Both the position numbers and the translations under genes were made by a program. From contig NC_064433.1 in NCBI RefSeq assembly GCF_023343835.1, positions 183,909,777 to 183,973,776 on the forward strand: a stretch of DNA of 64,000 nt, read 5' to 3'. Source of the DNA: Lagopus muta (lineage: Eukaryota > Chordata > Aves > Galliformes > Phasianidae). Position 1 is the first letter of the stretch; each line of letters opens with the position of its first letter. The notes beneath the pieces were generated by a model. The model saw only the letters and a program-made list of their open reading frames with translations. It was not told the DNA's origin and searched no databases. Shown piece by piece: positions 35,401 to 50,400 of this stretch.

Positions 35401-38400
35401 CTTATAGAGCTCTACTCTTCGGTGTACATATATATTTCATTTTCAGCACCTTGCCAAAAAAGCAGTCCTGCCTGAATTCTCAGCTGCACTAAGTCCCCAA
35501 AGTCCAGATAGAATCACAGAATGACTGAGGTGGGAAGGGACCTCTGGTCATCTGCCCCAACCCCTGCTTCAGCAGGGACACCCAGAGCAGGATGCCCAGG
35601 GCCGTGTCCAGGTGGCTTTGGAAGGTCTCCAAGGAGGAAACCACAGCTTCTGGGCAGCCTGTGCTGGCTGCTCTATTATCCATGCAGCACAGAATCACTT
35701 TCTGGTGTTCAGAGAGAACCAACTGTTATCCAGTTTGTGCCCATTGCCTCTTGTCGTGGCACTGAGCACCACTGACAAGAGCCTGGCCCCATCTTCACTG
35801 CCTATCCCGACTCCTTCTCTCTCCCTCACACTTCCCATCTCTCTGGTTGTTCTTTAGGCTGCCTGATTTCTGTGAGTGCCAGAACACCAAGATAAGCACA
35901 GGGACATACCCACACGGTCTGGCTGCATCAGTGCTGTCCCTGATAAATGAGGAAACAAGGCCAGGCCATCCCTCGTTGTCCCTCTTAGGTCGATGTTGTT
36001 TCCTTGAAACTGAACTCCGTGCATGTCATAGTGACTTCCCAGTCCGATGAGGTGCCAGGAGACCTTGTCATCCTTGCACATGGCCAAGCCTGGCAGGTTA
36101 CCAAACAAGTAACCATTGACAGCTAGAGGAGAAGAAAAAAGCCTGGTTAGTGGCTCAGCACAGAGCTTCCCATCACCTCTGTGGCAAGAAGTTTGCAACT
36201 GAGCAAGTCATAACATTAATTAAAGGGGCATTCTGTGAAGCAAAGGTAGCAGCAGATGACACCACATTGATGTTTAAATGCTGTTCTTACAAGCTCTTAG
36301 CTCCTACATTTCTCTTAGCCTATAAAATCTTGTAATAATCCTTTGCAGGGATTTAGAGATTCTCCTCCAAACTTTCCAGAGTGCTTCACAGTTGCTGGTT
36401 AAGTATATAAATCAGGTGCCTCCTTTTCAGTCTGGAGAAAGTATAAGCAGATAATCAAGGACATGGAGTGGGACATAAAAGATTTCAGTTCTGATGCAGC
36501 TTTCCTATGTGATACTGACTTCTGATTTCCACCTTTACTCCCAAAATATCTCTTTTAAATTTCATCATCAGATGCCACCTCATCTCATAGTTGGAAACAT
36601 TGTACCTGCAGTGCCTGCACACATTTCGCTCAGTAGTTCACTGTTCACTATCAGTACATATTCTTGATTCTCTCAGTACAACCAAATCACAAGTTATGTG
36701 AGTTGCTCAAGTCTGTCATGTCAGGAATAATGTTGAGGATATCTGTGCTGAAGTCAGACATTTACGTACAGAAGAGATGTTTTAACCCATGACTGGACAT
36801 TTCCTTAGTCTTCACCCCTCCTTTGCTGGAGTGGTCGCTGCCCAAGTGGAGCTGGCAGAGCAGAGAGGATGACTTCATTGCTGGAGTCAGTGCCAAGCCC
36901 TGTAGCTACACTGGAATCACCAGTAAACATCAGCTTCTTCTGCAGCTGATATGTGACTCTCTATTATACCTTCTTACACACCCAAGGCTACACTCCATTC
37001 CCTTTCTCCAGCTGTAGTTGATAGGCGGTTGCAGTCCTTGTTAATGTGTCAAGGATTCAACAACCAAAGGACATCAGGAACCAGCCATATACTGACTGAC
37101 AACTTTCCACCTCACCCTCCAAGGCACTGCAGTCAGCTATGAATGAGGACGAATTTTGCCGCTGATGACTGAAGAAAAGATATCATTAACAGACACATTT
37201 CATACCATGCATTTTGTTGGATTCCTTGAAATCTGCGTCATTTTCATCTACTTTTGAAGGGTCTCCAGTAAAAGCTTCAATATTCTTGTTCAGATACCAG
37301 CTGTCATTTTCATCGAAGATTGAAAAGAGGAGGTAGAATTCTCTGTCTATTCCCTTCTGTAGCCAAGGAGAAAGCCAACACACTAAAATGAGTCTGCAAA
37401 GAATTATCCTAGTGAAAAATTATCTTTCTTTTATAACAAAAGTATATATATATATATATATACAAAAAGCTGCAACTGCTTTCTTACTATGTCCTTTTAG
37501 AGGATTTGTATTTGTACTCTTCCATGAGCCAGAAGAAAAAAGAAATCCAGTGGGGTTGGAAAGATGCAGTCATTGCTAATGAATGCATGGAAAAGATGGA
37601 AATAAGGGATAAGGGATAAGTCTGAGTGCTGGGGAATACCAGTTTCACCTTCCTATCCACCCCATAGGTCAGCTTTTACCCTGAGGAACGACATTTCTTC
37701 GAACTCTTAAATTTGAGCTGGGAACAGTGCAAATCCATTCTCCCCACAGCCCACCACCCTGCTGTTTCGGAGAAGCCATTCTCCACTTTGGGCACCTGCA
37801 TTCCATCCTCATTCAGTGAGTTCTTCCGACAGACCAGCAAAGGCCCCACCAGGCCAGAGTTGGTGTCCTTGACAGCATCAGTGGCTGAGTAGTACAGGTA
37901 GGTGAGGCATGGTGGGTCACTCTCACTCGGACCTCCATTTTCAGGCACTCTCCATTTGTACGTGAAGGTTTCACCTGGCTTAACATGGGCTCCTGGCTTC
38001 ATATATCCTGTAGAGAGAAAGTAGAGAAAAACAAACGTTATGGGAAGGTTATGTCCTCCAGAATACAACTGTTGGGTGGGAGTCAGACATAGCCTCTGGT
38101 TTCTGCAGACAGGCTCAAGCACCATCCTATAGATAGGTGATTTCTACCATAGGGACATCTCCCAGAGCCCCGTGCCACAGGAACACATGGAGCCATTCCT
38201 CGCCGAACAAGTTTGACACAGACACTGACATAAAGCTATTTGAATTATCTGGATTTGATCAGACTAAACATGCAGAGCTCATCTTTTCTTTTAATTGGCT
38301 TCCTCTAATGTCTGTAGCTTACCTGCCCTATCGTGAGATTCATCTGAGGTGCAACCGCAGACTCTGAGTTCTCATTAAGCACCAACAAAGCAATTACATC

Positions 38401-41400
38401 AGCAAGTGGAGCTAAAGCTGTGACTGCTTAGAAATTCAAAGCAAATCCTGTAATTGTTTCTTCTTGATTTTGCAGCAACGCACAGGAAGCTCTGTTAGAG
38501 TCTCCAAAGAGAGGTTGGTGTTACTTTATTCAGAAATTAATTCTGGTGATTGTATGCTGTCCTGTATCCTATCCACCTGCATAGGGTGGATGGAGCATCA
38601 CTCATGCATTGTAGCCACATTAAGAGGGTGCTGGTATCCACACAGAGAGCACCGTTATGAAGAAATAAATCTGGCATAAAATCTTCCTCTCCAAAGACCC
38701 AGAGGTGAACCAGTCACACTACTGCTTAATGGTCAGATTTGGTTTCATTCTGCTCCACACCAAAGGGTGCAATGTGAAGGGACACTGTTAACACAGGGTT
38801 TAAACAGAAGCACAATGGAACTACAAGGAGAGAGAAAAAGCTGCCTTTCCATTAGGGAACTATATCTGGTGTGGATGGCATTAGAATACAAGGCTGAAAA
38901 TCAAGGCTGAAATCAACCTAGATATTTTAGGATACAGCAGAGCCTGCTAGAAAGTGGGCTGTGTTGCACAGTCAACAACTGGAGACAAAAGAATTAGATT
39001 CAAGCCCTTTGTGTGATTTTATGACTTCGTGCGTTGACCTAATTCTCCTGGCACAGTTCTCCAAGGAAGGATTATATCGTGGGAGTTTCTTTTGGATGTG
39101 TTGTGGTGGAAGCAAAACAATTTAGACAACAAGAAAACTAACTTTCTCTTCAATGCTGCAAATGCAGCAAACACATTTCCATGGTATTATCTCTATACGT
39201 GCTATGGTTGGGATTCAACTCATCTAACACAAGCTCTCTAAATCTTGGATTTGTGTTCTGACCCTAATCTAGTCTCCTTTTGTAGTCAGCAGAGACTGAG
39301 ACATCTCCAGAGGTGACCTACTGTCTCCTGAAATAAGTGTTCAAAGTAAATGAACCTTTGCACCTTCTGAAGGGCTGTTTCTTGCCTCTGAGTGCAGGAG
39401 TCTCCTACCAATTAGACATGACACAGTACATTTAATGGTTAAATTTTGATTATAAAGATCCTATCTTTGCACAAAATGAGAGGAAGCCCTTGATAAATGT
39501 TCTGCTCCAGTATTTATGTATTTAAGAGGATCAGTAATGATCAGAGGATCATTACTGCTTCACATTCTGGGTCAATCAGATAAAAGATGCCTGGATGTTG
39601 ACTGTCCTGGGAACGAAGGAAGTAATATACCTGACCTGGGTTAGAAGATCAGATGTGAAGCAGTTGAGACCTGTGGATAGCTATATGCAAAAACTCAGCA
39701 AGATCATCATGGCATCATCATGCCAGATCCCATGCAACAGTATTTTGGAACATGCCCAGAGTTCAGCCACTAGCTGGGGATGTATACTGTTAGATAAGAA
39801 ATAATGTGAATTGGATTGGGCTTCTGGCTTGTACTCAGCATTAACGGATGGACCTCAGCTAATTTCAGCCACCTTGCTGGGCACATGTCCAAGGGAAAGA
39901 ATCAGTACAGAGGCAGACTAGGGGGTTCCTCGTGGCATTTAGGGAAGACATAAAGTAACCAAATCATCCCTTCTATGCCTTACTATCCACAAAAAGGGCA
40001 AAGCTACAGAGCAACAGAAGATCTGTAGATCTATGCATTTTGAATGTGACAATGCCACGCTGCAGTAAAAACTTACCATCTAAGTAGGGTGCACCTTCTG
40101 ACAGTTTGCTGAAGCTTACACCATGGGCCATAATGCTATAGCTCCTTCTGGCTTTGTTGGCAAAAGTAACTAGCACTGTATCTCCCACTTCAGCTTTTAT
40201 AACAGGACCTTAAAGAGAGAAGGCAAGGGAAGGTATTAGAAGACCTGCCAATAGATGTATTTCCATCTAAACAAGACGAAGCTAGCTGGCAACTGAATCC
40301 ATTAATTTCCCCTCTGGAACCAAGGGGATTTCTGCTTTCAAATCCAATGGAATTGCAGGATGGGAAAATATTAACTGTACCAAGTATTCCCAGGTGTTTC
40401 ATGTTCTCTGGCTGAATCTTCCTTTTACTGAACGTTGCGTCGGTATATTCCACATAGCGAACCTTCCAGTATAGCCCTCCTATTCTGTCAATCCCTTGTG
40501 TAAAATATATTGCAGATTCACTGTGGAATTAACAAATTGAACGGGTTAATTAACTGGACGTTCAGGCAGAAACCTTAATTCGGAATGAAGATATCACCCC
40601 AGCCACGGGAGAAATGATCTCCCAAGTCATTAGTTTGCATACACTTTTTCTCATACAGCTCTCTAGAGGGAGACATTACTGACCTGAATTACAGCTATAT
40701 ATTAGTTAACAAATGGGCATTCACTGTGCATTAGACTTTAGAGTGTTCAACTTAGGACAAGTGCCATGTCAACTTACCTCTAACTACCTTGGGGCAAGAC
40801 ATGTGCCACTGCTTGTTCTCAGAGGGTTTCTAATCTTTGGTTTTCCTGGGCTGCAATACAATTCATCTCCATCAGCAATCCTGAGGGGGTAATCTGCCAT
40901 TATGGCACTCTGTGATACACTCATTTCAAATGTGAAAGCTGCCTGAGGAATCTCAGCATAAGGGCTTGCTTACATCACCAGGGCTCACTTTCTCCACAGA
41001 CATAATTGTGGAGAGAGATAAGTGCTTCCAGAAGGCAACTACTAAGCATCGCAGTTACAGATCCAATTTCTCAACAAGGATGTTTAAATCCTCCCTGCCC
41101 TATCCAATTAAAATTAATAACAGTGCAGGCCCTAGCCCTGGTGAATCACAGTGGGATGTCATCCAACTCTTGAAATAAAAGCACGGCAGGAGAAGATGAG
41201 AAAGCTTACCTGCCAGTGGCATTTAAGCCCTGCCCAGTGAATTTATCGTAACCGTCAGGTCCATAATTCCAGAGCACTTCTTCAGCAGCAATATAGTATC
41301 TTCTTGTGTGACTGAGTGGTGAAGGTCGAGACGGGTTTTTTTGGCAGACCTGTACATCATACAGTGCCTCCATGCCACCTGGGAGGAAAAAGAATCTGGA

Positions 41401-44400
41401 GACAGTCCTTGGCCAGCTGTGTGATCAGTAATCTCATGGATACAAATGCACATTCAGAACCCTCTAGGCAGGAGCTACATGGGCTGGAAAACATGACTAG
41501 GATCATTTGTGTAAATTTCTATTTCTAGACACTTCCTCCTTCTACAAGCTTCTCATGCAAGCAGTACGTCATCCCACTGCTGAAAACTGCTGAAATCCAT
41601 GACACTTTTGTGGGTTTATTTACTCAATTCCCCAATCTGGGTAAGGATGCAAAGGGATTTTGGGGACTGCAGTGCCTGCTGAAATGTGCAATGTGGTATC
41701 ACCTCATCTGGACTCCCATTGAATAAGCTGGTTCATTACAGCACTGAAGATGTTTGTTGTTCGCCAAAGTCACATCTCTTTGCATAATACAAATCCCACT
41801 AAATGCAATGTGCAAGTTCTTAAGAGTAGAAATGACCACAACTCATGACTGTCTCTGATATCGTAATTACACATTGCCTCCTGCTGCCACCCTACTTTAT
41901 GCTTTCAGGCTCTTGCACCATACAAATATATCATCATCATCATCAAATTACTTCATGTAGAGGTTTTTTACCAATCCATATATACAACTTTGGCCCAACA
42001 TACATAATTTACCCTGGAAACTGAACTCATGCTATATTTGTGGTGAAGCACTTCTGAAAGTGTCAGTTAGTCAGAAATGTCAAATCTCACTTCCAATGGA
42101 AACATCTCTGCTTTCTTTTTCTAGAGCAACAGAGGCTGAAATTTCTGTACCTGAAAAGATCAGGGATATCAGCTACACCATACCTCGTAAATGCTCGTTA
42201 ACTTGGCACGTTATCAGCCACCTCCCAGGGCTCCCAGGAGTCATCTCTGCTGTGATGAACGTTGCTGCAAACAGACCGATGACATCTGCCCTCTGGTCTC
42301 TGTTAGTGAACGTGTGGCCATAGAAATACGCAGCGTGGATATCTATTTCACTTCCCATGCCAAACAAGTGCCAGGACATGGGAGTGTCAGCACACATCTC
42401 CAAGCCAGGGAGATTTCCATAAATATAACCATTAATTGCTAAAAACAAAAGTAGAAGATTTTAAGAGAGGGAAAAGAGAAGTGCCAAATGCATCTGACTT
42501 CATTTCTGAAGACAATTCTTTCCTGACCCAGAAAAGAAACTACAGATGCCCACACTCATTTCTGGATGTCAGGGGAAATTCTTTACAGAGCGAGTGGTGA
42601 GGTGCTGGAACAGCTGCCCAGAGAGGTTGTGGATGCTCCATCCCTGGAGGTGTTCAAGGCCAGGTTGGATGGGGCCCTGGGCAGCCAGTATTAAATGGGG
42701 AGGTTGGTGGCCCTGCATGCAGCAGGGGGGTTGCAGATCATGATCCTTGAGGTCCCTTCCAACCCTGGCCGTTCTGTGATTCTGTGATTTCCTAGCTGAA
42801 TAAAATATTCACAGGCTCCCAGATGAAGGATGCATTTTTGAACAGCCAGCATACAGCTCTGGATGATCAATCTGCCTATATTCTCTGGTTGGGTCTACAA
42901 AAAACTTCCTGGGCCATATCAAGATATTACAAAGGCCCAGTCAGCAGCAAGAAGGCCTGATAATGAAGTTAATTTTTTCTGCTGGCACTTAAGATGTCTG
43001 GAATATATTCTCTTTAATTCTGAGTCACAAGTACACTGTTGTACATCTGGCTCAGGCAACATAAATTAAAAAAATCATCTTATCAGTCAAATCAGTTTAG
43101 TCAGCTTTGCCTTCTTGAGCTTCCACATCTGACAACGTATCAGGACATTAGAAGAATGCGATTCACATTCTGCAAAATAATTTAGCTCCTAGGTTCCATG
43201 GAATGACTGATTTAGCTTCTTAGCCCAAATTTCCAAATAGCACAAAGTAAGTACTCTTACTGAACTCTGAAGGGCAGAAATAGCAGTACCAGCTAGCCCA
43301 CCAGTCTTCAGGTCTTTTGAGAGCTAGAATTGTTGGACTCTTCCAATATATGCATCTCAAAGTACTCTTCAGCCTTCTTTTCTCTTTTCACAGCTCATTA
43401 AGTGGTCACCAAAAATTTTACATCTGTTGCCCAAGGTAACATGCTAAACAAGTGGCAGAGCTGGATACGAAAGCCAAATCTCCTTACTGCAAAGCATTGT
43501 GTTGTGTTATGTTTAGGGAAAGGCTTTTATCAACACAGTAGTTCAACATCTCAATCTGTTTTGTACTGACACAGATAAGGAAGAGGCATCATAAGAGACA
43601 GAAAGTGATATGAAGAGCCTGATTACTGCTGTAAGTCACCATTTGCTCAAGAGTCCTGCTCACCATGCATTCGGTTGCTGGTCTGGAAACCTTCATCCTC
43701 TTTGTTAACTGTGGCTGGTTCTAAGCAGAAGGTATTTATATTCTCATCGAGGTACCAGCTGACATTTTCATCTATAATGCTAAACATCAGGGCAAAAGCA
43801 TTAGCAGCACCAGTCCTTTCTATTGAGGTCTCATCTGCAGTTCCTAAATCGCAAACGAAAAGGAAAGTGCTAAAAAAAGCCTTGGAGGGGACTGAATTTT
43901 AAAATGACAGTAGCTTTGGAGCATTCAAGGAAATACAGCAGTCTGCCCATGGTCAGGTTGAATCTTACCTGACTTTACCCCTTCAAGACAGCTTAGTTCC
44001 ACCTCCCAAACATTTGAGTAGATGGGTGCATCCAGTAGGTAGCTTATCTCATCTAAGTCATACTGAGCTGCTATTTAATGAGTTTGACACAAGCACAAGT
44101 AGCTGCCAAAAGCTGTGGTCCCCATTTCCTAATCTTTGTCCCACTGCTTCCAACCCTGCCCCTTAGTATTACCATCCATGTGCCAATGCAGTAAGGCAGA
44201 TCAGAAGCCTAACCCAGCTGGTCAGAAATCAGAGAGGTAAGTGATGGCCTGCATTCCTGTTGCATTGAAGCAGCTTGTGAGGTATGCCCTCAGAACAGCT
44301 AAGTATATGTGGCTTACTCTCCATGGATTAGCAAGGAAAGCTAGACAGTTAACTAGGATTAGATATTTATATTTTAATAGGTTTAAGATGGGATGAGTAC

Positions 44401-47400
44401 AATCTATCCAGGCTAAGCTGAGAATCGCTATCTGAGGACCACAGGAGTGGCAACACTGAATAGCTTATTATTAACCATTGACAGCTTTGTATTTCATCTA
44501 CTTGTCCTGTCTGTCTCTGAAAACCTGAAAACTTTCTGCTTCCCTAGTGTTGCCTGGGATGGGACCCCAGAGCCTCTCAATCCACCCATCACCATCAGAG
44601 GGAGGAGGACTGAGGCAATTGGCATTATGTAGATAACCACCTTGACAAAGTCGAGACTGAACATGCAGATAAGCCAGGTTTTCAGGCTGGGACTGTTTTG
44701 AGCATGTTATCTCCTAGCTTCATGTATTATCCTACAGTCTTTGGATCAGTTTCACCTACTTAGGAAGTGCTGTATGTTCCCCAGGATAAAAAAAGTCTGA
44801 GACATTTTATTGTCAATTATTGGGAAATCAGGCCCTCTCCACATTTAAGCCTTTTCTTGGACATATAACCATTGTTTCAGGTATATGTTCTGTACTTTTG
44901 TAAAATTAGAGCTGGTTTTGTACTACAGGAGATACTGGAAAGGTGGAAAATTTACACGTGTCCCAAATTGAGAAGGGGCGATTGCTCACCTGACAGATAG
45001 AGTTAGTACATGGCTATTGCAATAAAGTACAAGGGACAGGATGTCCCCTCAGCTGTTTAGGGCACATTCCCATGTGGCTGTGATATAAAACCAATATGCA
45101 AAACTCCATAAGAAAAAAAAAATGACAAGTATGTAAACGCCAATGTAGAAGTCACCCACCCAACTCTAATTTCACTTCCTGGGCCAGGAGTCTGTTGATT
45201 ATCCTGAAATGATCCCAGTTAGGGCACATTTATTTCTGGTGTCAGTAGTGACCAGCTGGCCACAGAGCATGCTGTAGTACCTTTACCAGCTGAGGGAAAT
45301 CTCTTGTGAAACTGAAGGGGAGCAGAAGGGGATTGTCCCAGAGCCATACCTACCCTGGGATGCTCCTGGAATGGCCCAGCTATTCCTTGCCCCTTTTTAT
45401 GGGCTATGTAGGGATAGATTCTAGACCATCATGTTTATACCTGTAAGCAAAAATGACTGTTAAGATGCCAAGCTTGGCACAGGGGCTCGCTTTATCAGTG
45501 CTTCTAGCTCAGTACCTTTTTTACAAACCAGCAGTGGCCCAATTAAACCAGATGCAATATCTCTTGGGGTGTCAATGTGAGAATGGTAAATCCAAGTCAA
45601 GCAGTTTGAGTCTGCCAAAGTTGGGGAATAACTTTTCCTTACTGGCCATGTGTAGGTGTAATTTCCACCAGGAACAACAAAATCATCCTCTTTGCTTTTA
45701 CCACCAGTTCCATCAGGGTAAAGCGCTCCTAATAAATTCAAAAAGAAAGAGAGAAAGGAAGTTCTTAGCCTCACCTTAGCTGTTCTCCTTAAATGAACGT
45801 GTGATTTCTTCTATTTTGTCACAGCTTTCAAAGACAAGAACTGCACTCACAAATTAAGAATCACTAAAAAATTGTGAAAATTTTCAGATGTTCTGGTAAA
45901 AAAGCCAAAACATGTTGACAGTTTTGGCTTTTTTACAGTTAAAACAACACAGTTAAAATCAATTACTTGTCACTAGATGAAGCTTTACAATTCATTCAAG
46001 ACACTTTAGCTTTTGTCTTTACTCTTATCAAACATATACACATTTTGTTTGTTAAGACTATATATCTTCTCACAGAATACTGATGAGAACAATAAGTATG
46101 GACAAATCATGGAATTGTTAAGGTTGGAAAGACTACTAAGATCATCCAGTCCAGCCATCAGCCCAGCCTGTGACAGCTCTAGAAGTTGTCACTCAGTGAT
46201 CTTTTTTCTTGGAAATCTCCAGAGATGGTGACTCCACCACCTCCACCACTCACACGTATATAAGTTTTGGATTCTGAAAATGAAATCATGCATGTTACAA
46301 ACCTACAAAGAGTAAAAACATTTACTTACAAGAGCTCTATCAAATGAAACAGGCCAGAAGAAGAAAGAAGGAGGGAAAATACTTCAGTGACTAATAATTT
46401 GGGAAAATAATTCAGGAAAAAAGACCCACCTAACCTGTTTCAGTGCTGGATTTATCCTGGGCATCAAAGGTTTGTGGCCAAAAGTTTTAAGAAATTAGTA
46501 TGTTCCTGGTTTTAGTCATCAGTTGCAACTACCAATGAGTTTATGAGGGGATGATCTAAAGTTCTCTGATGTCAATGGCCAGAACAATAAGTACTTGGAC
46601 AAACTTCTAGCCCTGACATTCACTACTCCAGGGGAAATGGAGAAGAAGAGAGAAAGGGACAAACCAGATTTTACCTTCAGATTCCTTGTCGTAGAAGACC
46701 CCATGTGGATGCACTGAGTATGGACGGGAAGCAAAGTTTTTCAAATGGATGATGAAGACATCCTCTTCTTCTGCCTTCAGGACTGGCCCAAGGAACCCCA
46801 GCCAGGCTGCCTTGGGGATTTCCTGGGAATATGTGTCATCTGTGTATTGCCTAAAAATAGCCTTTTTGTACACACGCCCTATCCGGTTGGCTCCTCTTGT
46901 TGCATACACACTTGCAAACCTAATGTTGAGAAGGGAAAATAATTCAGACAAAAACTCATTGGAGAGTTGATCAACTGATGTTTACAGTGCTGTTGAATGG
47001 TCCACTGAGGCATACCACACAGACTGACGTGTGAGGAGTCAATCTGGACAACACTATTGGCACCCATTCCCCTTTCTGCTCAGTAACAGACATCTACAGG
47101 TCTGGTCTTTTATGCAAGTGCTACAACTCCTTACTTGAGAACCAGGAACTCGGGCCTTTCTGTGGAGTTTTAGCACCTTCTCCCTCTTTTGAGAGGGTGA
47201 AAACTCACATCTAAATGCTTGACAATTCAAAAGGAGAAGAAAACCAAATTCTTTAAAGGTTTCTCTAAAGCCAGTAAGAGTGGTTGTAAATGATAAGTTT
47301 GGCAACCCAGAAGAGTAGCGTATTTTTGTATGAAATTGATAATTTCTACGTTCCAGAACCTATATCTTATAGCAACTTCATGTGATGCACAGCACATCTT

Positions 47401-50400
47401 GTGGTCAGTGGTTTGCTGTTAAATTCCTACTCCCTTTAATTCCTGAAATGCATTTGCAGTCTAAAATCATCTAGCTCCACGTTCCCACTGGTTCCCATCG
47501 TGCCCTTCCTCACATCAAAGAGGCCACACACCATCAGGAATTTCTTTCTTATGCAGGCACTTGCACAAGTTTTAATTAATTGATTAAATTGCCTCCTACC
47601 TTTCCTCTGGACAAAACAAATGCGCTGACATTCTTTATGCCACAAGTTTGCCCTGACCCTCTTTTCTGAAAGCTTTCCAATATTTCTCTTTCTCTCTTGA
47701 AGTCAGAAACAAGAACTTCACATAATACACAAATAATATTCCAGCTAAAGCAGGACATGCACCCAGTCAGTACTTCTTACGCAACCAGAAATTGGTTTTG
47801 CTCGTCTAACTATAACTGGCAACCAATTTTAGACTATCTGTTATGATATTTAATCTTCTTTACTTCTCTCTAGAATGCATCTAACAAGTACAGTGCACAC
47901 TCTCCATGTCTAAATATCTTGCACAGTGTCTGGAGGACACCTCTTTGCCACACAAACATGGCTATTACACCTTTGTGGCCACTATCTAAACCAAATCCAT
48001 GAAGCAATTCATATTTCAAGGTCTCCAAAAAGAATACTTTTACATTTGTTTATAACACAGACTCATCAAGAGCTATTTTGGTATAAATGAAAGCATTGCC
48101 ACAACACTGCTTTGTCAGAAGTAGTTGCTTAGGACAAAGAAGAAGAGACAGAAGCTTCTCGGTCTGATCCATCCCTAAATAAGTTATGGTAGATATTAGT
48201 TAAGGAATGAGTTGCTAATAAGTCTGGATTTTTAGCAAATCAGCAGCTCTGCAGTAACTGTGTGCATAGCAAGACTGGCACGTAACCTTGTGCTCACTGA
48301 GAAGATACCTTCCCTGCCTGGGGGAAGAGGTGCTACTTCAGAATAGTAGGTGGTAGTAGTAGTAGTACAATGTAAACATCCATGCTTTCTTACCTCATGG
48401 CAATGTATTCCTGCGGCTAGGCCCTAATTTGAATTATAAATAGCACTTATGGCTCTGGTTCTCTGGCCAGACAACATTGCATGCATAACTACAGACCCCT
48501 GGGATACATTGCCTGCTCTGCAGAAAAACTCTGTTCCAGAGAAGCTGTATGCTTTTGAACAGGCATGGCCACGCTTGACGTGAGTCTCACTCCTGTGAAT
48601 GCATAGAACAAAGATTCCAAAACCCATTTAGAAATTTAAGGTCCAAGGAAATCACCCCAGAAAAACCTGTGGGCTCAGGTGCCAGAAACTTCCTTGTTGC
48701 CTAAAGCTGTGCTACAGGACTTCTTAGACAGCATTTCTATTGATCGGATCTGTGCCATTTAAAGGTATCTAGGAGATGGGGGGAAAATAAAAAGTCCTTT
48801 TAATGCCAGCTTTCTGAAAGGGCATCCATTCAAATCCTCCATCCTTTCAGAGCTGCCAAGCCCACTGTCCATGTAACAGGTACCAGCCAGTCACAAGGCA
48901 GGTGATGCTCTTCTGTGCTGAACATCAAGGGATAAAACAGTCATGGAGCCAGAAAGGGATCACAGCACAGATGAAGCAACGACCTGACTCTGTTTAACAG
49001 TGGGTTTTAGTTAAACATTTTCCAAGAGTAAACGTCAAATCAGTTCTGGGAGACAAATTCCCACATCCCAGTAATGCCTAAGCTATTGGTTCCAGATTCA
49101 GGCTCATCCATAACTCCTTTCCTTCCAGACCAACACTTTCCAAAGGGCAGAAGAGTTTACTGCTCAAAATGCCGTGATGATGCCCTGGACATTTCTTGGA
49201 GTGAAGACACTTCAGCCTCACTCCTTCTACACTCCAGGAAAGGGTAGAGTCCACTTCTTCTGCTTACACAGATACATGCATGTATTTTCAACATGTCCTT
49301 CTTGCCACCCTCAACAACCTGAGAGAGAGCACAATGGCTGCTGTAAGTTCCACTCTAAGTGTCTGGACTTCCCCATTTCCTCCCAGAGGATTTCCGCAGT
49401 GCCCACCTTATCTTTTCAAGCAGCTGGTAGCTCTGTGTATCTTTATATGTGTTGCTGTGCTGCACAATACAATGTTTAAAGATCCTTTTCAGAAAGACTG
49501 ACTACGCTGAAACTAATGCTATCAGCCATGAGAAGCTCATAGAAAAGATGCATGGGTGTGAGTGACTTCTCCTTTTCACCCCCATTTGTCTGGACCAATT
49601 GGTCACCATCATGTGAGCACACTGTGGGGCTGATAGCTCTACACAGTGCCACAGAGCAGACAGAGGATGGGTCAGAGGGTGCTGGCACTGGCTTGTTCCC
49701 AACGTCTTCTGCTGCTCTTTCTGTAGGACACAGAATTTCACTCCTGTCCTTCTTCTTTCTTTCATCTCAGTTTTTCACAATGTCTCTGCTGTTGTTGTTG
49801 GCACACCTTGATTCCTTCCCATTTGCAGAGTATCTTAGAGAGATTTTCACTGCTATGGGACTTCATCTTGCATCTTTGACAACAGCATTCTCAAAGTTCA
49901 TTCCCATCTCCTGACGGAGTATGCTTCCTGGGAAAACAGTGTCCCATTTCAGCCACCTACTTAAACGACCCCTTTAGCTGTATCTCCGGTTTCTTTCTTT
50001 CCCACTCACTGTCTTTCCAACTTATTATTGTGGCAGCAACTTCTCCAAATGCTGTAACAGGTAAACAGATCCAAATCTCCAAAATTGCTTTCGCTTTTTA
50101 CTTCAAGTGATTACGATGTGTCTGTTCTACTTGTCCCACATGCCAAATGTCTCCTATTTCTCATTTGTCCTGTGCTTCAAGCAGACAAACCTCCCTGTTT
50201 CTTCATGATCTCCTGTTCACTAGAAATCATTTCATCTTCCTCATGGCTTCATGATATCAGTGCCTGAACCTCCTGAATGTCCTGTGTGGAAGTCCTTCTT
50301 TTGTTTCTGCACCTGATTTCATTTTGCCAGTTGACCATTCCCAGCCATTCTTAACCTCCAAGAAAAGAGGGCAGTGCACGTGAGAGGGACAGGGAGTTAT

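Larger units (their letters stand above)
33368..40076 (-). other. HEPHL1 introns 8 to 12
   Basis: These introns contain CR1 copies near 33729-34060 (intron 12) and 35512-35800 (intron 11) and a (TA)n microsatellite at 37443-37462 (intron 9). The 2.1 kb intron 8 (38008-40076) shows nothing I can name. Confidence 0.7.
40521..46674 (-). other. HEPHL1 introns 2 to 6
   Basis: They contain CR1 copies near 42556-42789 (intron 4) and 46105-46250 (intron 2) and an (ATC)n tract near 41931-41946 (intron 5). Otherwise the sequence appears unique. Confidence 0.7.
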
